DNA from: Campylobacter sp. 19-13652 | GTDB lineage: Bacteria; Campylobacterota; Campylobacteria; Campylobacterales; Campylobacteraceae | Assembly (NCBI RefSeq): GCF_019702925.1 | Contig: NZ_AP024713.1 | Coordinates: 124,001-188,000, forward strand | Direction: 5' to 3' | DNA length: 64,000 nt | Shown: positions 18,174-26,985 of the stretch, piece by piece | Layout of the letters: the number at the start of each line of letters is the position of its first letter | Position numbering within the stretch: position 1 is the first letter of the stretch | Position numbers and translations under genes: made by a program | Notes under the pieces: model-generated | Seen by the model: the letters and a program-made list of their open reading frames with translations, nothing else | Databases searched by the model: none | Told to the model about the DNA's origin: nothing

Positions 18174-18246
18174 TTCTGAATTTATCATAAATTTACGAAA
18201 TAATATCCGAATTTGCTTTTAACATTTTTTAATATACCCTACTGCT

Positions 18247-18441
18247 ATGAAATACACTCAACAAGACAAAGCTAGAATTTTACGGATTACATCTCGCACA
18301 TTGCAGCGATGGAAAAGCACAAAGCCAGAGCTGTATGCGATTATAGAGGCTGGATTTATCCTGCGTGAGGGCATAGGCGCTGAGGAAGAGGCATTAAAAA
18401 AGGCAAAGGAGCTTTTGCGTGAAGCCCTGCCGACTAGCTGA
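18247..18441 (+). CDS. Small helix-turn-helix protein
   Basis: 64 residues, basic N-terminal half with an HTH-like pattern (DKARILRITSRTLQRWKSTK: helix, turn, recognition helix) and an acidic/amphipathic C-terminal helix (EEEALKKAKELLREAL). It is probably a small DNA-binding protein; I do not recognise a named family. No Shine-Dalgarno sequence precedes the ATG, so it may be translated from a short leader. It lies between cmeA and the broken cmeR, on the opposite strand. Confidence 0.6.
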   Translation: MKYTQQDKARILRITSRTLQRWKSTKPELYAIIEAGFILREGIGAEEEALKKAKELLREALPTS

Positions 18442-18849
18442 TATTTGTTGGCTTTGATTAAATTTATGACTTTGTTTTGTGAATATGAACATATTAGCAG
18501 TTTATAGCGTAAAAGTTAAGACTTAATTTTTACTAGCTACTTTAAGCAACGGTATTGCTTTAAAATTTAAAAAGCAATGCTATACCTAGCATGAGTGCCT
18601 CATCTATTGCTTTTGCGATACAGCTTACATAAGCAGTAAGTATTTTAAGTCATAGTAGTGTGTCTGTGGCATTTTTAGATTTTTTGCTTTGCTTTAAAAC
18701 ATTAACAATAGTGCTACTTTAGCTACTGGTATGAATTTATGGTATTAGGCTTGTTTTGTAATTAAAGCAACACAAGCCTTTAAAAGAGCATTTATAGTTT
18801 ATAATGGCTTAATTTAATCTAAACGTTAAAAAGGCTTTGGATTAAGCCT
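18442..18849. other. 0.4-kb intergenic region with palindrome cluster
   Basis: No gene supported. It contains three copies of an 8-mer and its complement arranged as alternative hairpins (18554-18613, listed separately) and a further CTTAC...GTAAG hairpin near 18624-18640. It ends at the 3' end of the cmeR pseudogene on the minus strand. Confidence 0.6.
18554..18613 (+). other. Candidate three-way-junction RNA / switchable hairpin
   Basis: ATTGCTTT (18554-18561), AAAGCAAT (18571-18578) and ATTGCTTT (18606-18613) form two mutually exclusive 8-bp stems. In the second, the stem encloses two perfect small hairpins back to back: GCTA-TACC-TAGC (18579-18590) and ATGAG-TGC-CTCAT (18591-18603). The layout is compact, with only CT unpaired at the junction. 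It may be the 3' end of the HTH mRNA, a small RNA, or a palindromic repeat. Confidence 0.4.
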
Positions 18850-19475
18850 TTATTTGGCGTTATTTAGAGCGCCACGTAAAAATATATCCACGGCTGAGCG
18901 GACTATCTCCTCGCATTCTTTTTTAGTTTGTGGAGCGCTATCTGGGATTAAAAGGCAGCGAATATGCACAGGCTCGCGCACAAGCAAGCAAAAATTAAAG
19001 GCAAGCATCTCTATGTCCTTATCCCCAAAAAGAATTTTAATGTTGCCTTTGCTTAGAAAATCCACAAGCCTTTGTTCGACCTTTGTCATTAGTTTTTGTG
19101 AAAATATGCGCCCAAATTTATTATTTTTGTAGCCTTCGCTTATGACAAGCCTGCAAAGCGCAGTTGTCTCCGCACGTCCAAAAGTTCCAAGTATGCATCG
19201 CCAAAGCGCGTTAAAAACTCCTCAAGACCGACTGATTCTGGTAGGTTTAGTTGCTCGCCCATCTCATCATAAAATTTAGAGATCCTGTCCTCAATAATCG
19301 CTGCAAAAAGCCCCTCTTTGCTATCAAAAAATTTATAAATACTAGATAAAGACCCGCCGCTAATAGCTACAATATCAGTCATATTTGTGCGCTCATAGCC
19401 ATTTTGCATAAATAGCTCAAGTGCGGTTTTCATTATTATTTCACGGCGTTTTGGGGCTTTTATGTATGCGCTCAT
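18850..19475 (-). pseudogene. cmeR: CmeR-like TetR repressor, broken by a frameshift
   Basis: The N-terminal part (from ATG at 19475) is a TetR DNA-binding domain: ALELFMQNGYERTNMTDIVAI, GGSLSSIYKFFDSKEGLFAA. The frame then hits a stop at 19140, but a one-base shift near 19170-19173 restores a continuous C-terminal ligand domain: ETTALCRLVISEGYKNNKFG, then RIFSQKL and on to 18850. So one base is missing (or extra) in an otherwise intact gene of about 208 codons. There is no homopolymer at the break, so it is not a phase-variation tract. Position behind ccoG and beside cmeABC matches cmeR of C. jejuni. The start overlaps the ccoG stop. Confidence 0.85.
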
Positions 19476-20788
19476 CTGTTTTCCTTTGGGTAGATAAATA
19501 TGCTCTTTCGTTTAACGTGTATTCGCTCTTTGTCATCTGTGGCGTAGGCGTTTACTAGCACTTGCTCCTCTTTGCTAGCGGCTTTGTCGCTTTGGATTGT
19601 CACGATTATTCGGAGCTTTTGGTTTGCATTTATTTTAAATGGCTCTTTTGGCTTTATTATGCTTAGGTTTTTATTTTCTATCTCAAAATAGTAGCTATGC
19701 GCCACATCGTCTGTGTTTTGAAATAAAAATAGGTACGAGTTTTGTACTTTGCCGTCGTCTGTAACGTTATAAAGCTCGCTTGTGCGGTTTATGTTTAAAA
19801 GCATATTTTCCTTTTTCTCGCTCATAGCTAAAAGAGCGCAAAATGCAATGACCAGCACGATTAGATATGCCACCGTGCGAAAGCGCATAAATTTGACTCT
19901 TTGGTGCGATTTTATGCTATTTGCGCTGCTCCATGATATGAGAGATGGCTGATTAAATGCCGCCATAGTCTTACTGCATGCGTCAGCACACTCTAGGCAG
20001 TTTATGCACTCAAGCTGCATTCCCTTTCTTATATCTATGTGTGTAGGACAAATTCTTACGCACGCCTCACAGCCAGTGCACTCGCCCTCTCGTGGCTTTT
20101 TAAATAGCTTAACTCCATCTTCGTATACTGCTCCGCCACGGTTTGTGTTATAAATTACTTGCATGGTGTCATTATCAAACATCACTGACTGCACTCTAGC
20201 GTATGGACAGGAATAGATGCAGAATTTTTCCTGTAAAACCGTAATATCAAAGATAAGCCATGCTGTTAATCCAGCTGTAATGCCAAGCGTTAAAGGATAC
20301 TCAAGCCCCTGATTTAAATGCTCGAAAAACTCAAATGGTGGCACAAAATACCACATAAAATTACAGGCTGCTAAAAATGCCACAGGCGCAAATAAAACCA
20401 CTGCCATAAATTTTATAAAAAGCGACTTTTTTGCCTGCTTTTGGCGGTTTGTGCTGCTTTTATAAATTCCAAAAATCTTTGTCTGGATTAAATCTCTGTA
20501 AATATATCTAAAAATAGTCTGCGGACACGCCCAGCCACACCACACACGCCCAGCCAAAGTGGTAATAAAAAATATAAATAAAAATAGCAAAATAAATAAA
20601 AAAGGCATCAGATAAAGCTCTTGCATGTCAAACTTAACAAACCCAAGCTCTAGGTGCTTATGCTCAAAACTCAGCAAAAATAAATGAGTGCCGTTTATGC
20701 TTATAAATGGCAGAGCAAACACGATTATAGTCAGAAAAAGATAGGCGATATGGCGCTTTTTGGCGTAGGCGAGTATTTGGGCTACCAT
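19472..20788 (-). CDS. ccoG: Cytochrome c oxidase accessory protein CcoG (RdxA/FixG family)
   Basis: 438 residues: several N-terminal transmembrane helices, the GRVWCGWACPQTIF motif, two 4Fe-4S clusters (CTGCEACVRICPTHI and CINCLECADACSK, about residues 230-270), one more membrane helix, and a C-terminal periplasmic Ig-like FixG domain. The family is a cupric reductase supplying Cu(I) to cbb3-type oxidase assembly. In C. jejuni the gene next to cmeR is of this type. It overlaps the cmeR-like pseudogene by 4 nt, so they are co-transcribed. Confidence 0.92.
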   Translation of the reverse strand: MVAQILAYAKKRHIAYLFLTIIVFALPFISINGTHLFLLSFEHKHLELGFVKFDMQELYLMPFLFILLFLFIFFITTLAGRVWCGWACPQTIFRYIYRDLIQTKIFGIYKSSTNRQKQAKKSLFIKFMAVVLFAPVAFLAACNFMWYFVPPFEFFEHLNQGLEYPLTLGITAGLTAWLIFDITVLQEKFCIYSCPYARVQSVMFDNDTMQVIYNTNRGGAVYEDGVKLFKKPREGECTGCEACVRICPTHIDIRKGMQLECINCLECADACSKTMAAFNQPSLISWSSANSIKSHQRVKFMRFRTVAYLIVLVIAFCALLAMSEKKENMLLNINRTSELYNVTDDGKVQNSYLFLFQNTDDVAHSYYFEIENKNLSIIKPKEPFKINANQKLRIIVTIQSDKAASKEEQVLVNAYATDDKERIHVKRKSIFIYPKENR

Positions 20789-20879
20789 TTTTGGATACCT
20801 TCTATTATAGTAATAAATTTTTCATTTTTTGGGGATTATAACACAAGTAATTAAATTTGCAAAATTGATGTTTTTTTGC

Positions 20880-20885
20880 TAAAAT
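20880..20885 (+). promoter_or_regulatory. -10 box of rpsU
   Basis: TAAAAT directly after TTTTTTTGC, the classic T-rich extended -10 of Campylobacter sigma-70 promoters, 37 nt before the rpsU start codon. Confidence 0.6.
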
Positions 20886-20921
20886 ACGTGCCTATTTTAA
20901 CAAAGAAAGGTGGTGAGGAGA

Positions 20922-21134
20922 GTGCCAGGTATCAAGGTACATCCAAACGAGTCTTTTGACGAAGCGTACCGCCGTTTTAAAAAGCAGGTTGATAGAAATC
21001 TAATCGTAACTGAGGTTAGAGCTCGCCGCTTTTTCGAGCCAAAGACTGAGATCCGTAAAAAGCAAAAGATCTCAGCTCGCAAAAAGATGCTTAAGCGTCT
21101 TTATATGCTACGCCGCTACGAGTCAAGACTCTAA
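20922..21134 (+). CDS. rpsU: 30S ribosomal protein S21
   Basis: 70 residues from the GTG at 20922, giving [19 protein letters not shown], the usual N-terminus of epsilonproteobacterial S21; the GTG at 20910 would add four foreign residues. The basic C-terminal half ([20 protein letters not shown]) matches the family. S21 is a small-subunit protein involved in initiation. The upstream region AAAGGTGGTGAGGAGA holds overlapping purine-rich ribosome sites. A terminator follows directly, so it is monocistronic. Confidence 0.95.
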   Translation: MPGIKVHPNESFDEAYRRFKKQVDRNLIVTEVRARRFFEPKTEIRKKQKISARKKMLKRLYMLRRYESRL

Positions 21135-21141
21135 GCCATAT

Positions 21142-21164
21142 GACCGACTTAAACGTCGGTCTTT
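21142..21164 (+). terminator. Rho-independent terminator after rpsU
   Basis: GACCGAC (21142-21148) pairs with GTCGGTC (21155-21161) across a six-base loop, followed by TTT. It lies 8 nt after the rpsU stop. Confidence 0.7.
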
Positions 21165-21255
21165 ACTCATTTTCGTTTAAATCCCATTTATTAAATTTAA
21201 TTGCCATTTTATCCTTATTTGATATAATTTAGCTTATTTCGTTTATGGAGTGAGT

Positions 21256-21912
21256 ATGGCAGCACACAAAAAAGTCAGCGTAGCGCAAGCTGCAAAGCTA
21301 CTTGGCATAAGCAAGGAAGCGGTTTATAATCGTATCCGCCGAGGTAGCCTAAAAAGCGTGCAAAAAGGCGGGCTTAAAATGGTCGTACTAGGCGATGAGG
21401 AGCTAGCGCTTGCTCTAAAATCAGGTAACGAAATAAATTTAAATGATGAATTAAATAGCGATGAAGCTAGCGAGTTTGGTGCGGTAAATGGCGAATTTAT
21501 CGAATACTTAAAAGCACAAATAGACGAGCTAAAAGCCCAAAAAGCCTCCCTTGAAGCTGACAAGGAGCGCCTCTATCAAGAAAAAGAACAAATTCTAAAT
21601 CAAAGCAAAAGTGAAATAAGCGCCATACACAAAAAAAGCGACGAGAGATTACTTCAATTTCTAAGCGCACTCAGTGCAAAACCCCTGCTAACTGATACCA
21701 TTGATGTAGAGCCTATCGAGGCAAAATATAGTGATAAATGGCTAAGCCTAGATGAGTTTTTACAGGGTCTAAGCCTAGATAAAAAGCAGGCTAAAAAGGC
21801 AAGAAAAAGGCTGCTAAAGCAGGTGGGCTACTCAAAGCACGTTGTCTATAAAGATGGATTAATACTAATAAGAAAAGATAAAAATTTAAGCAAACTAATA
21901 GGAGAGATATGA
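21256..21912 (+). CDS. HTH and coiled-coil DNA-binding protein
   Basis: 218 residues from ATG 21256 (GGAG at 21246-21249; a GTG at 21250 is too close to it). N-terminal excisionase/MerR-like winged HTH (SVAQAAKLLGISKEAVYNRI, RRGSLKSVQKGG), an acidic linker, a coiled coil (about 80-130, EYLKAQIDELKAQKASLEAD), and a C-terminal basic domain with KKQAKKARKRLLKQ. It is probably a nucleoid- or sequence-specific DNA-binding protein; the target is unknown. It overlaps the lipoprotein gene by 4 nt and heads the five-gene plus-strand run to yajQ. Confidence 0.75.
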   Translation: MAAHKKVSVAQAAKLLGISKEAVYNRIRRGSLKSVQKGGLKMVVLGDEELALALKSGNEINLNDELNSDEASEFGAVNGEFIEYLKAQIDELKAQKASLEADKERLYQEKEQILNQSKSEISAIHKKSDERLLQFLSALSAKPLLTDTIDVEPIEAKYSDKWLSLDEFLQGLSLDKKQAKKARKRLLKQVGYSKHVVYKDGLILIRKDKNLSKLIGEI

Positions 21913-22523
21913 AAGCGATTAAAAAAATAGCGACTTATGTCGGACTTGGTGTGTTTGGGGCTATTAGTGCTGGGGCTTTGGCTGGGTGCTTTAGTAGCGA
22001 TGATAAAAGCAGTCTAAATGAAAATGTAAAGCAAGGTGCCTTTGTCATACTCGAAGAGATCGCACCAAATAAATATAAAGTGCTTGAGGAGTATCCTAGT
22101 AGCGAGACTAGAGTGGTGCTAAAGGGGCTTGATGGTAGCGAGAGAATGTTAAGTCAGGCTGAGATTGATGAGATATTAAAAGCTGAAAATGAAAAGATAC
22201 AAAACGGCACTTCAGGGCTTACAAATCAAAATGCTGCGATGAGTAGCGGGGGCATGAGCCTAGGGGAGACTATCCTAGCAAGCGCGGCTGGAGCGATACT
22301 GGGTAGCTGGATAGGCTCAAAGCTCTTTAACTCCCCAGCCTACAATGCTACTCGCCAAAGCGCATATAAAAGCCCATCAGCCTACACTCGCAGTGTAAAT
22401 AGCTTTAGTGCGGCAAAATCAGGCGCAGGCTCAGCAAAGACAAGCAGTGGCAAGAGTGGGTTTTTCGGCTCCAGCTCAAGTGGCTCATCATCTGCTAAAT
22501 CAAGCTCGAGCTTTGGCTCATAG
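21909..22523 (+). CDS. UPF0323-type lipoprotein
   Basis: 204 residues. Lipoprotein signal ending in SAGALAGC (Cys27), a small conserved middle domain (FVILEEIAPNKYKVLEEYPS, VVLKGLDGSERMLSQ), a hydrophobic glycine-rich helix (about 115-135), and a Ser/Ala/Gly low-complexity tail rich in SSS. It matches by length, features and position the UPF0323 lipoprotein found after rpsU in C. jejuni. Function unknown; co-occurrence with the next gene hints at a shared pathway. Confidence 0.8.
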   Translation: MKAIKKIATYVGLGVFGAISAGALAGCFSSDDKSSLNENVKQGAFVILEEIAPNKYKVLEEYPSSETRVVLKGLDGSERMLSQAEIDEILKAENEKIQNGTSGLTNQNAAMSSGGMSLGETILASAAGAILGSWIGSKLFNSPAYNATRQSAYKSPSAYTRSVNSFSAAKSGAGSAKTSSGKSGFFGSSSSGSSSAKSSSSFGS

Positions 22524-22532
22524 GAGGGCGCA

Positions 22533-23717
22533 ATGAAGCTAAAAAAGCTAACTCCCATAAGCAAAGATTACCTTGAAAGCGTGGGCTTTTACTGGCACAC
22601 GGATAATGACGGCAGCGAGTATATAGCTGATGAGGTTGTAGAGATTTCGCAAGCGCAGGCGGAGAATTATTATAACGCAGCAAACGAGCTATATGACATG
22701 TATGTAGCCGCAGCGCAGTATGTGATAGACAATGAGCTTTTTCACGAGCTTGGAATTCCATTTAATCTAGTAGAGCTTATCAAAGCAAGCTGGGAAAATG
22801 ACGTACACTGGCACCTTTATGGGCGATTTGATCTAGCGGGTGGGCTTGACGGTGCGCCTATAAAGCTGATTGAATTTAACGCCGATACGCCTACTTGTTT
22901 GTTTGAGACGGCATTTTTGCAAAGCAAGCTTTTAGAGCAAAATGGGCTTGATGAGGACTTGCAATTTAACGATATGTTTGGCGCGTTGCTGGATAATTTT
23001 AAACGCCTTGTAACCTTAAGCGAAGACGTGAGCGAATTTGAGAGCTCGTATAGTGGCTGGGGGATACTGTTTAGCTGTGTTAGGGGTAGTATCGAAGATG
23101 AACAAACGGTGCAGATGCTTAAATTTCTCGCCTCTAAGGCTGGTTTTAAGACAGAGTTTGCCTATATTGATGAGATTAGCTTTGATGATGAGAAGGGGGT
23201 GTTTTATAATGGCGAAAATTATGAGTTTTTCTTTAAGCTTGTGCCGTGGGAGAGTATCGCGGTAGAGGAGAGCGAGCTGGCACTAATCCTAACAAATATC
23301 GTCAAAAATCAAAAAGCAATAATCCTAAATCCAGCCTACACTCTGCTTTTTCAAAGCAAGGGCATACTTAAAATTCTATGGCAGCTTTACCCAGATCACC
23401 CACTTTTACTCGAGGCTAGTGACGCGCCGCTTGAGGGCAAAAAGCAGGTAAAAAAGCCGCTTTTTGGTAGAGAGGGTGAGAATGTGAGTATCATAGGCGA
23501 AAATGGCAACGTGATAGAGCAAACCAGCGGAAGCTACGGCGATGGTGCTAGTGTGTATCAGGAGTATTGTGAGCTTTGTGCTGATAGTGAGGGCAGAAGC
23601 TATCAGGCTGGGGTATTTTTTGCTTATGAGGCGTGTGGGCTTGGCTACAGACGCGGAGGCAAGATACTAAATAACACGAGTAAATTCGTAGGACACTATA
23701 TAAAGGAGGAGTTATGA
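22533..23717 (+). CDS. Glutathionylspermidine-synthase-like ATP-grasp protein
   Basis: 394 residues of the GSP_synth family, the C-terminal synthetase part of glutathionylspermidine synthase without the amidase. Visible are KLIEFNADTPT (ATP-grasp acidic site), the FKLVPWESIA segment, LLEASDAPLEGKKQVKKPLFGREGENV and the C-terminal FFAYEACGLGYRRGG. Such stand-alone ligases probably join a peptide-like acid to an amine; the natural substrate is unknown. SD GGAGGG precedes the ATG, and the 3' end overlaps the dehydrogenase gene by 4 nt. Confidence 0.85.
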   Translation: MKLKKLTPISKDYLESVGFYWHTDNDGSEYIADEVVEISQAQAENYYNAANELYDMYVAAAQYVIDNELFHELGIPFNLVELIKASWENDVHWHLYGRFDLAGGLDGAPIKLIEFNADTPTCLFETAFLQSKLLEQNGLDEDLQFNDMFGALLDNFKRLVTLSEDVSEFESSYSGWGILFSCVRGSIEDEQTVQMLKFLASKAGFKTEFAYIDEISFDDEKGVFYNGENYEFFFKLVPWESIAVEESELALILTNIVKNQKAIILNPAYTLLFQSKGILKILWQLYPDHPLLLEASDAPLEGKKQVKKPLFGREGENVSIIGENGNVIEQTSGSYGDGASVYQEYCELCADSEGRSYQAGVFFAYEACGLGYRRGGKILNNTSKFVGHYIKEEL

Positions 23718-24646
23718 ATATAGTATGTTTAGACGCCATTACCTTAGGCGATGACGTTGATTTGGGCGTTTTTAGCTCGTTTGGGGAATTTAAAAGCTAC
23801 CAAAGCACAAAGCCAGAACAGACCATAGAGCGCCTAAAAGACGCCGATATAGTCATCACAAACAAAGTCCTAATCACACGCGAAGTAATAGACGCAACAA
23901 ACCTAAAACTAATTTGCGTTGCCGCAACTGGCACAAATAACGTCGACACCGAATACGCAAAAACTAAAGGCATACCAGTAAAAAACGTCGCAGGATACAG
24001 CACCCCTAGTGTCGTACAGCAGACTTTTGCCTCGATTTTAGCTCTTATTAACCAGACGGCTTATTATGATGATTATTGCAAAGACGGCAGCTGGGCGAGG
24101 AGTGGGATATTTACACACTTAGATAGGAGCATAGATGAGCTTGCGATGATGCGTTTTGGCATTATAGGGCTAGGCGAGATAGGCAGGAGCGTGGCAAAAG
24201 TGGCTAGTGCATTTGGTGCGCAAGTTTGCTATTACTCCACAAGCGGCGCAAATTCAAATAGCGAGTATGAGCGCCTTGAGTTAGATGAGCTTTTAAGAAT
24301 CTGTGATATAGTAAGCATTCACGCACCGCTAAATGAGCGCACAAAGGGGCTAATCGGCGAGCGAGAGCTAAGCTTAATGAAAAATGGCGCAGTGCTTGTA
24401 AATTTTGGCAGGGGCGGCATAGTGGACGAAGTGGCACTTGCGCAGGCGATTGATGAGCGTGGGCTAAGAGCGGCTATTGATGTGCTAGAGAGCGAGCCGC
24501 CAAAGGCGGATAATCCGCTTTTAAGCTTAAAGCATAAAGAGCGGCTTTTGCTTACCCCTCACATCGCTTGGGCTGGCAAGGAGGCTAGGGTGCGGCTTGT
24601 GGCAAAGATAGCTGATAATATTAAACAATTCCTGCAAGGAGCGTAG
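23714..24646 (+). CDS. D-2-hydroxyacid dehydrogenase (NAD-dependent)
   Basis: 310 residues. The Rossmann motif [17 protein letters not shown] (about 150-166) and the catalytic Arg ([11 protein letters not shown]), Glu and His ([10 protein letters not shown]) of the family are all present. It reduces 2-oxoacids such as hydroxypyruvate or glyoxylate, but substrate cannot be assigned from sequence. Overlaps its upstream neighbour as ATGA and is followed after 2 nt by yajQ. Confidence 0.92.
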   Translation: MNIVCLDAITLGDDVDLGVFSSFGEFKSYQSTKPEQTIERLKDADIVITNKVLITREVIDATNLKLICVAATGTNNVDTEYAKTKGIPVKNVAGYSTPSVVQQTFASILALINQTAYYDDYCKDGSWARSGIFTHLDRSIDELAMMRFGIIGLGEIGRSVAKVASAFGAQVCYYSTSGANSNSEYERLELDELLRICDIVSIHAPLNERTKGLIGERELSLMKNGAVLVNFGRGGIVDEVALAQAIDERGLRAAIDVLESEPPKADNPLLSLKHKERLLLTPHIAWAGKEARVRLVAKIADNIKQFLQGA

Positions 24647-24648
24647 TA

Positions 24649-25146
24649 ATGGCGAGTGAGCATAGCTTTGACATATCTGCTAGTGTGGATATGATGGAGG
24701 TTAAAAATGCGCTAGAAGCCGCTAAAAAAGAGGTGGTAAACCGCTTTGATTTTAAAGGGCTAAAGGCTGAGATAGAGCTAGATGAAAAGGGTAAAAATAT
24801 CACCCTAACAAGCTCAAGCGATAATAAAATCGATGCATTAATTGACATCGTTAGCTCAAAGCTCATAAAGCGAGACATACCGCCAGTAGCCATAAAAGAA
24901 GCCAAGCGCGAGAGTGCAAGCGGTGGAGCAGTACGAGCGGTGATGAGCCTAAATGATACGCTTGATGGCGAAAATTCTAAAAAAATCACAAAGATGATAA
25001 AGGATAAAAAGCTAAAAGTAACGGCTAGTATAAGGGGCGAGGAGGTGCGCGTGGTAAGCAAAAGTATAGACGAGCTACAAGCCGTTATACGCGAGGTAAA
25101 GGCGCTAAATCTAGAGCTTCCGCTTAGCTTTAAGAATTTAAAATAA
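24649..25146 (+). CDS. YajQ-family nucleotide-binding protein
   Basis: 165 residues, usual length of the YajQ/UPF0234 family: N-terminal [21 protein letters not shown], the NRFDFKG motif, and the second RNP-like domain with [20 protein letters not shown]. YajQ proteins bind nucleotides or RNA; homologues in Xanthomonas and Pseudomonas bind cyclic-di-GMP. Last gene of the plus-strand run from 21256. Confidence 0.92.
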   Translation: MASEHSFDISASVDMMEVKNALEAAKKEVVNRFDFKGLKAEIELDEKGKNITLTSSSDNKIDALIDIVSSKLIKRDIPPVAIKEAKRESASGGAVRAVMSLNDTLDGENSKKITKMIKDKKLKVTASIRGEEVRVVSKSIDELQAVIREVKALNLELPLSFKNLK

Positions 25147-25384
25147 TCTTTCATTGCGCCTCTTTTACGTTTTCGTAAGGGGGTGCTTTTATTTTTGGCA
25201 TGATAAATTTACTGACCTCGTGCGATTTTATATGGCTTTATGTCGCCCTCTCCTGCTAGATTGCTTTAAATTTGGCTCTGTTTTAATAAAGTATTGCTCC
25301 TTAGTGGCACTAAAGTAAGCACAGCACCCCCCCCTGATTCGTGTCAGTGACTTTTGGTATTAACGCCCTTGTACACAAGGTCGA

Positions 25385-25467
25385 CACGATTTTTAGCATT
25401 TCACGGTGGCTTAGCGCAAAAATCTGGTGAGCAGTGGCAAGTCCGCAGGACTTAGAATGATGACTGC
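25385..25467 (+). repeat. Dispersed structured element, copy A
   Basis: Core order: CGATTTTTAGCATTT, short spacer, GGCTTAGCGCAAAAATCTGG, GGCAAGTCC-GCA-GGACTTAG, GATGACTGC. GATTTTT pairs with AAAAATC and AAGTCC with GGACTT, giving two stems. The upstream TGACTTTTGGTATTAA is shared in part with copies B and D. Confidence 0.6.
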
Positions 25468-25811
25468 TGTAGGGCGTGCCGTAAGCGAGTTAACGAGCAT
25501 ATTTCCGCTCACTGCATTCGCCTAGAAACTGCGGCTACGCCTTGTTTTAAAGAAACTTCTCGTTTTGCTAAAGAAGCTAACGCTTTGCAAAGCGAGCTGA
25601 GAAATAGCGCCTCTTGCTTTGTAGAATAAGTCACTCGCCCCATCTTAAAAGCAAGCTTTTTATGATTTTACTCGGTTTTATTGCGCTGCGAGAGTATAAA
25701 TTTAAGATTTCTTTAATCGATTGTGCTATTTTTAATTACAAATTTTAAACCACATCACAAACTTAACATCACTAATTTTTATCAGTGATTTTGGCATTTT
25801 ATAATGTTGGT

Positions 25812-25888
25812 GCGATTTTTAGCACTTTGTGAGATTTAGCGCAAAAATTTTGGTAGTGTCGGCACACAAGCCTAGGACGATGACCGCT
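25812..25888 (+). repeat. Dispersed structured element, copy B
   Basis: GCGATTTTTAGCACTTTGTG, then TTTAGCGCAAAAATTTTGG and CCTAGGACGATGACCGC. The first stem is kept; the second (AAGTCC/GGACTT) is degraded. Starts about 430 bp right of copy A and is preceded by ATCAGTGATTTTGGCATT, the counterpart of the lead-in of copy A. Confidence 0.5.
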
Positions 25889-26134
25889 TGTACGCAGTTT
25901 ATATCGCAAGTGATAGATCAGCCACTTACATACGTGGTACTGGCTTGCTTTTAAAATTTGTAGAGTAATAATATTGTTTAAAAGAGCTAAATTTAAACGT
26001 AAAAGCTAGAGTTTTTAACAAAATCAAACATAAATTTATGCCTTAAGGGATGCATTTTAAAAAAGCTAAAATAAAATATGAGTGATAAATTTAATCAAAT
26101 AAAGATGCTGCGAATTTAGGATTAATGCGCTAAA

Positions 26135-26554
26135 TCACTGCTTTATCATCACAGTTTTGCCGTTTTGTAGCAGATAGTAGCTGCGCCCTTTAACGCTGTA
26201 AAGCAGAGTGGCTTGCTCTATTTTGTCCTTAAGGGTGAGCTTTTTTGGCGATGAAAATAGCGCAAATCCAGCCCTTAGCGCCACAGGGGTGTACCATGTG
26301 CTAGCGCAAGAGATTAGTAAAATCACAAAAATCGCTCTAATAAAGTTAGCAAATCTAGCGTAAAGTAGCCCCCAGCCAAGCGGCAAAGCCAGCGCCGCCC
26401 ATGCAAGCCACGGCTGAGAGGCTATGTAGATGAGGTTAAAATATTCATCAACGCCATGCTTTATAAAATATCCGTCCCAAAGTCCGACAAAAAAGACAAA
26501 ACTCGCCACACAAAGCATCAAATACCCTAGGCAAAATGCCGCTAAAAGCCTCAT
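26135..26554 (-). CDS. Small integral membrane protein, unknown
   Basis: 139 residues with three or four hydrophobic helices (about 3-28, 48-68, 72-88, 93-108) and a short C-terminal soluble part (TLLYSVKGRSYYLLQNGKTV). No family recognised. It starts inside the end of the YrdC-like gene (4-nt overlap), so it is the last gene of a run that begins with the giant adhesin. Confidence 0.6.
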   Translation of the reverse strand: MRLLAAFCLGYLMLCVASFVFFVGLWDGYFIKHGVDEYFNLIYIASQPWLAWAALALPLGWGLLYARFANFIRAIFVILLISCASTWYTPVALRAGFALFSSPKKLTLKDKIEQATLLYSVKGRSYYLLQNGKTVMIKQ

Positions 26555-26985
26555 CTAAGCCTCCTAAGCCTCGTACGAGAAAGCCTAAACATACTAGATG
26601 CCTCTCCCTCAAAAAGCCGCTCGCTTACCACCTCGTCGGCCACGCTTTTAGCAAAGCTTTCGTCAAATTTATCGCCGTGGCGGTTGGCTGAGCTAGAAAA
26701 CGCCCAGCCAAGGCGTGATAAAAACTTTTGGTGTGCGCCATTATTTACCACGCGTGCGGCAGTACCGTTTGGGTAGAGGTAGGTAGTTTTTTTGCTAGCC
26801 CTTATCCTGCGTCTGTGCGCAACTGGAGCCTTTGCTATCTCGCGCAATCTAGCAAAATCTGGCAGAGTTATCAAGCAAGGCTTGCTGGCTGGGCGAGCCT
26901 TTGCTAGATTTAGCCGAGCCAAATCCTGTGAGAGTAGCCCAGCTGTGGTGTCGGTCTGTGCTAGGTAGAGTTTTGGCTTTGTCAT
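26551..26985 (-). CDS. Short YrdC/Sua5-like protein
   Basis: 144 residues, shorter than typical TsaC (about 190). The YrdC fold is suggested by the N-terminal YLAQTDTTAGLLSQD, the LAKARPASKPCLI loop (KxRP...KP as in TsaC), a TYLYPNGTAARVV strand, and FSSSANRHGD (the SxSAN nucleotide site). The family makes threonylcarbamoyl-AMP for tRNA t6A37 or binds RNA; I cannot tell whether this short form is the essential TsaC. Its start overlaps the adhesin stop by 4 nt, an unusual partner. Confidence 0.65.
   Translation of the reverse strand: MTKPKLYLAQTDTTAGLLSQDLARLNLAKARPASKPCLITLPDFARLREIAKAPVAHRRRIRASKKTTYLYPNGTAARVVNNGAHQKFLSRLGWAFSSSANRHGDKFDESFAKSVADEVVSERLFEGEASSMFRLSRTRLRRLR

Larger units (their letters stand above)
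17945..18246. other. Divergent regulatory region cmeA / small HTH gene
   Basis: 302 bp of AT-rich DNA holding the cmeA promoter and CmeR-type operator on the left and, on the right, an 18-bp perfect dyad next to a TATAAT for the plus-strand HTH gene. No coding sequence is seen. Confidence 0.6.
25147..26134. other. 1.0-kb repeat-bearing intergenic region
   Basis: No gene supported. It holds a C8 tract (25327-25334), a CCTTGT-AC-ACAAGG hairpin (25367-25380), two copies of the dispersed structured element (25385-25467 and 25812-25888), and between them a stretch with AGAAACTGCGGCTACGCCTT and further fragments of the repeat seen at 40.45 kb. It separates the convergent yajQ and membrane-protein genes. 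Confidence 0.7.

Noticed and set aside
19140-19475. cmeR frameshift considered as a phase-variation switch
   Set aside because: No homopolymer or short tandem repeat lies at the break, so reversible slippage is not supported; a point deletion or sequencing error is more likely.
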